Source: Paracoccaceae bacterium (GTDB taxonomy: Bacteria; Pseudomonadota; Alphaproteobacteria; Rhodobacterales; Rhodobacteraceae). Taken from it: a stretch of DNA of 7,105 bases. The notes beneath the pieces are model-generated. The model saw nothing but the letters and a program-made list of their open reading frames with translations. It did not search any database and was not told where the DNA came from. Location: positions 1-7,105 of the forward strand of contig SLQN01000478.1 of the NCBI GenBank assembly GCA_007131465.1, in the 5' to 3' direction. How positions within the stretch are numbered: the first letter of the stretch is position 1; every line of letters starts with the position of its first letter. The position numbers and the translations under genes are program-made. Shown here in pieces: positions 6,374 to 7,105 of this stretch.

Positions 6374-6402
6374 GATGTGGGCCGACTTGGCGCAGGGGTC
6401 AA
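6374..6402 (-). promoter_or_regulatory. possible promoter of the methyltransferase gene
   Basis: TTGACC (6402-6397, five of six to the -35 consensus) and CACATC (6379-6374, a poor -10) stand 17 bases apart. Transcription would begin near 6367, about 25 bases before the TTG start. The TTG that opens the longest reading frame would then be part of the -35 and not a codon. The rest of the gap up to erpA (6403-6474) shows only a 5-bp hairpin right after the erpA stop (AAGCG and CGCTT, 7-base loop) without a strong T run. I see no gene there. Confidence 0.4.
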
Positions 6403-6474
6403 GCGGGAGCACCCGGATGGAAAGCCAACAAATGCGTTATCGGCCCCGTGCGCCCTCGAAAGCGACAGAACCGC

Positions 6475-6807
6475 TTACATCGAGAAGCTGATGCCGCAGC
6501 CGCAGCTTGACGCGGCGTTCGGATTATCGATGACAAACCGCGCACCGATCAGTTCCTCGGTGAAATCGATCACGGCATTTTCAAGAAACGGCAGCGAAAC
6601 CGGGTCCACCAGCACCCGCATGCCACCCTTTTCAAGAACAAGGTCCTCGGGCGCGGGCTCGTCGAAGCGGATATCATATTGAAACCCCGAACACCCGCCC
6701 CCATCAACGGCAACACGTAAGGCCTTGACCTCGCCTGTATCTTCGGCAATCTCGGCCAGACGGTCAAAGGCGCGGTCGCTTACGCGCGGGGGCAGGGTCA
6801 GGGTCAT
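6475..6807 (-). CDS. erpA: ErpA-type iron-sulfur cluster insertion protein
   Basis: An A-type carrier (HesB/IscA/ErpA family) of 110 residues that receives an iron-sulfur cluster from the assembly machinery and passes it to target enzymes in the cytoplasm. The three invariant cysteines are present: C39 in GGGCSGFQYDI and C102/C104 in SSCGCGISF near the C-terminus. Full length for the family; the body LRVAVDGGGCSGFQY, GMRVLVDPVSLPFLENAVID and FVIDNPNA is typical. ErpA is favoured over IscA because no isc or suf genes adjoin it and related genomes place this gene beside dgt, but sequence alone separates them poorly. The ATG at 6807 has only a weak ribosome site (AAGG, 10 bases upstream). It is divergent from dgt, with an inverted repeat in the 79-bp gap. 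Confidence 0.88.
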   Translation of the reverse strand: MTLTLPPRVSDRAFDRLAEIAEDTGEVKALRVAVDGGGCSGFQYDIRFDEPAPEDLVLEKGGMRVLVDPVSLPFLENAVIDFTEELIGARFVIDNPNAASSCGCGISFSM

Positions 6808-6816
6808 GGGTTGTCA

Positions 6817-6851
6817 GCCTTATATCTGATAACTTTGCTCTGATATAAGGC
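6817..6851. repeat. 10-bp perfect inverted repeat between erpA and dgt, candidate operator
   Basis: GCCTTATATC (6817-6826) and GATATAAGGC (6842-6851) are exact reverse complements separated by 15 bases. The right arm covers the -10 hexamer of the best erpA promoter candidate, and the left arm lies at 10 to 19 bases upstream of the erpA ATG. A direct repeat TCTGATA (6825-6831 and 6839-6845) overlaps both arms. It might bind a regulator or simply hold two facing promoter elements. As RNA the arms could form a hairpin, but a hairpin before the start codon without a T run is not a terminator. Confidence 0.55.
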
Positions 6852-6870
6852 AGGCAGACCCATTCGGCAA
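6842..6870 (-). promoter_or_regulatory. erpA promoter candidate
   Basis: On the minus strand TTGCCG (6870-6865, four of six) and TATATC (6847-6842, four of six) stand 17 bases apart. Transcription would start near 6835, with a leader of about 28 bases. The -10 is part of the inverted repeat, so a protein bound there would block erpA. For dgt in the other direction I find no equally good pair; TATAAG (6844-6849) could be its -10 but lacks a -35. Confidence 0.4.
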
Positions 6871-6886
6871 GATGGCGGGAGAGATG

Positions 6887-7105
6887 ATGCTCAAACCCTA
6901 TGCAACGTTGTCCGAGCAGTCGCGCGGACGACCTCATGTCGAATCGATGAGCACCTTTCGCTCGCCGTTTCAGCGCGACCGCGACCGGATCATCCATTCC
7001 AGCGCGTTCCGGCGATTGAAACACAAGACCCAGGTGTTCATCGAACATGAGGGCGATTATTACCGCACGCGCCTGACCCATTCGATTGAAGTCGCGCAGG
7101 TCGCC
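6887..7105 (+). CDS. dgt: dNTP triphosphohydrolase, dGTPase-like (3' end off window)
   Basis: The first 73 codons of an HD-domain enzyme that splits dNTPs into deoxynucleoside and triphosphate, limiting the dNTP pool. The family start is clear: [29 protein letters not shown] (28-45), [20 protein letters not shown] (45-64) and [10 protein letters not shown]65 in RLTHS is the first metal ligand of the HD site; the rest of the site lies beyond the window. It belongs to the short type-2 group found in alphaproteobacteria, not to E. coli Dgt. I choose the ATG at 6887, which has GGGAG 5 bases upstream (6877-6881); 6884 and 6872 are in the same frame and cannot be excluded. It is transcribed away from erpA. 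Confidence 0.92.
   Translation, partial: MLKPYATLSEQSRGRPHVESMSTFRSPFQRDRDRIIHSSAFRRLKHKTQVFIEHEGDYYRTRLTHSIEVAQVA

Noticed and set aside
6818..6850. Intrinsic terminator between erpA and dgt
   Set aside because: It lies between two divergent gene starts, has a 15-base loop, an AT-rich stem and no T run; an operator or facing promoters fit better.

Overview
The window looks like a chromosomal segment of a high-GC alphaproteobacterium, most likely of the Rhodobacterales. That placement rests on gene content, protein character and the erpA/dgt divergent pair; it is judgement by eye, not a database search. Coding density is very high. Six complete genes overlap or nearly abut one another, and no mobile element, CRISPR array, tRNA or rRNA was seen.

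Left part (1-2599): a complete zinc-uptake locus except for the 3' end of znuA, which runs off the left edge. znuA (periplasmic zinc-binding protein, minus strand) is divergent from zur-znuC-znuB (plus strand), whose reading frames overlap at both junctions. The 69-bp gap between znuA and zur holds a near-perfect Zur operator. It lies between the -35 and -10 of a good znuA promoter and 13 bp before the zur start codon. The inferred circuit is that zinc-loaded Zur shuts off both znuA and its own operon, and zinc shortage releases both. ZnuA carries a very long His/Asp loop encoded partly by a perfect 36-bp tandem repeat. ZnuC ends in a second His-rich tail and has an unusual LSGWQ signature motif.

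Middle (2578-5614): two minus-strand genes with one base between them, an MsbA-related ABC exporter followed by a DadA-like FAD-dependent amino-acid oxidoreductase. The oxidoreductase gene overlaps the end of znuB tail to tail by 22 bp. The substrate of neither protein can be read from the sequence.

Right part (5725-7105): on the minus strand, a class I SAM-dependent methyltransferase, probably the PmtA phosphatidylethanolamine N-methyltransferase, apparently starting at TTG; and erpA, an A-type iron-sulfur carrier. Divergent from erpA on the plus strand is the start of a dgt-type dNTP triphosphohydrolase, cut by the right edge. The erpA-dgt gap contains a 10-bp perfect inverted repeat that covers the -10 of the best erpA promoter candidate.

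Overall this is mostly ordinary housekeeping and metal-homeostasis DNA. I see no convincing new system. The points most worth a second look are the Zur operator geometry, the ZnuC signature substitution, the expanding His repeat, the TTG start of the methyltransferase and the erpA-dgt inverted repeat.
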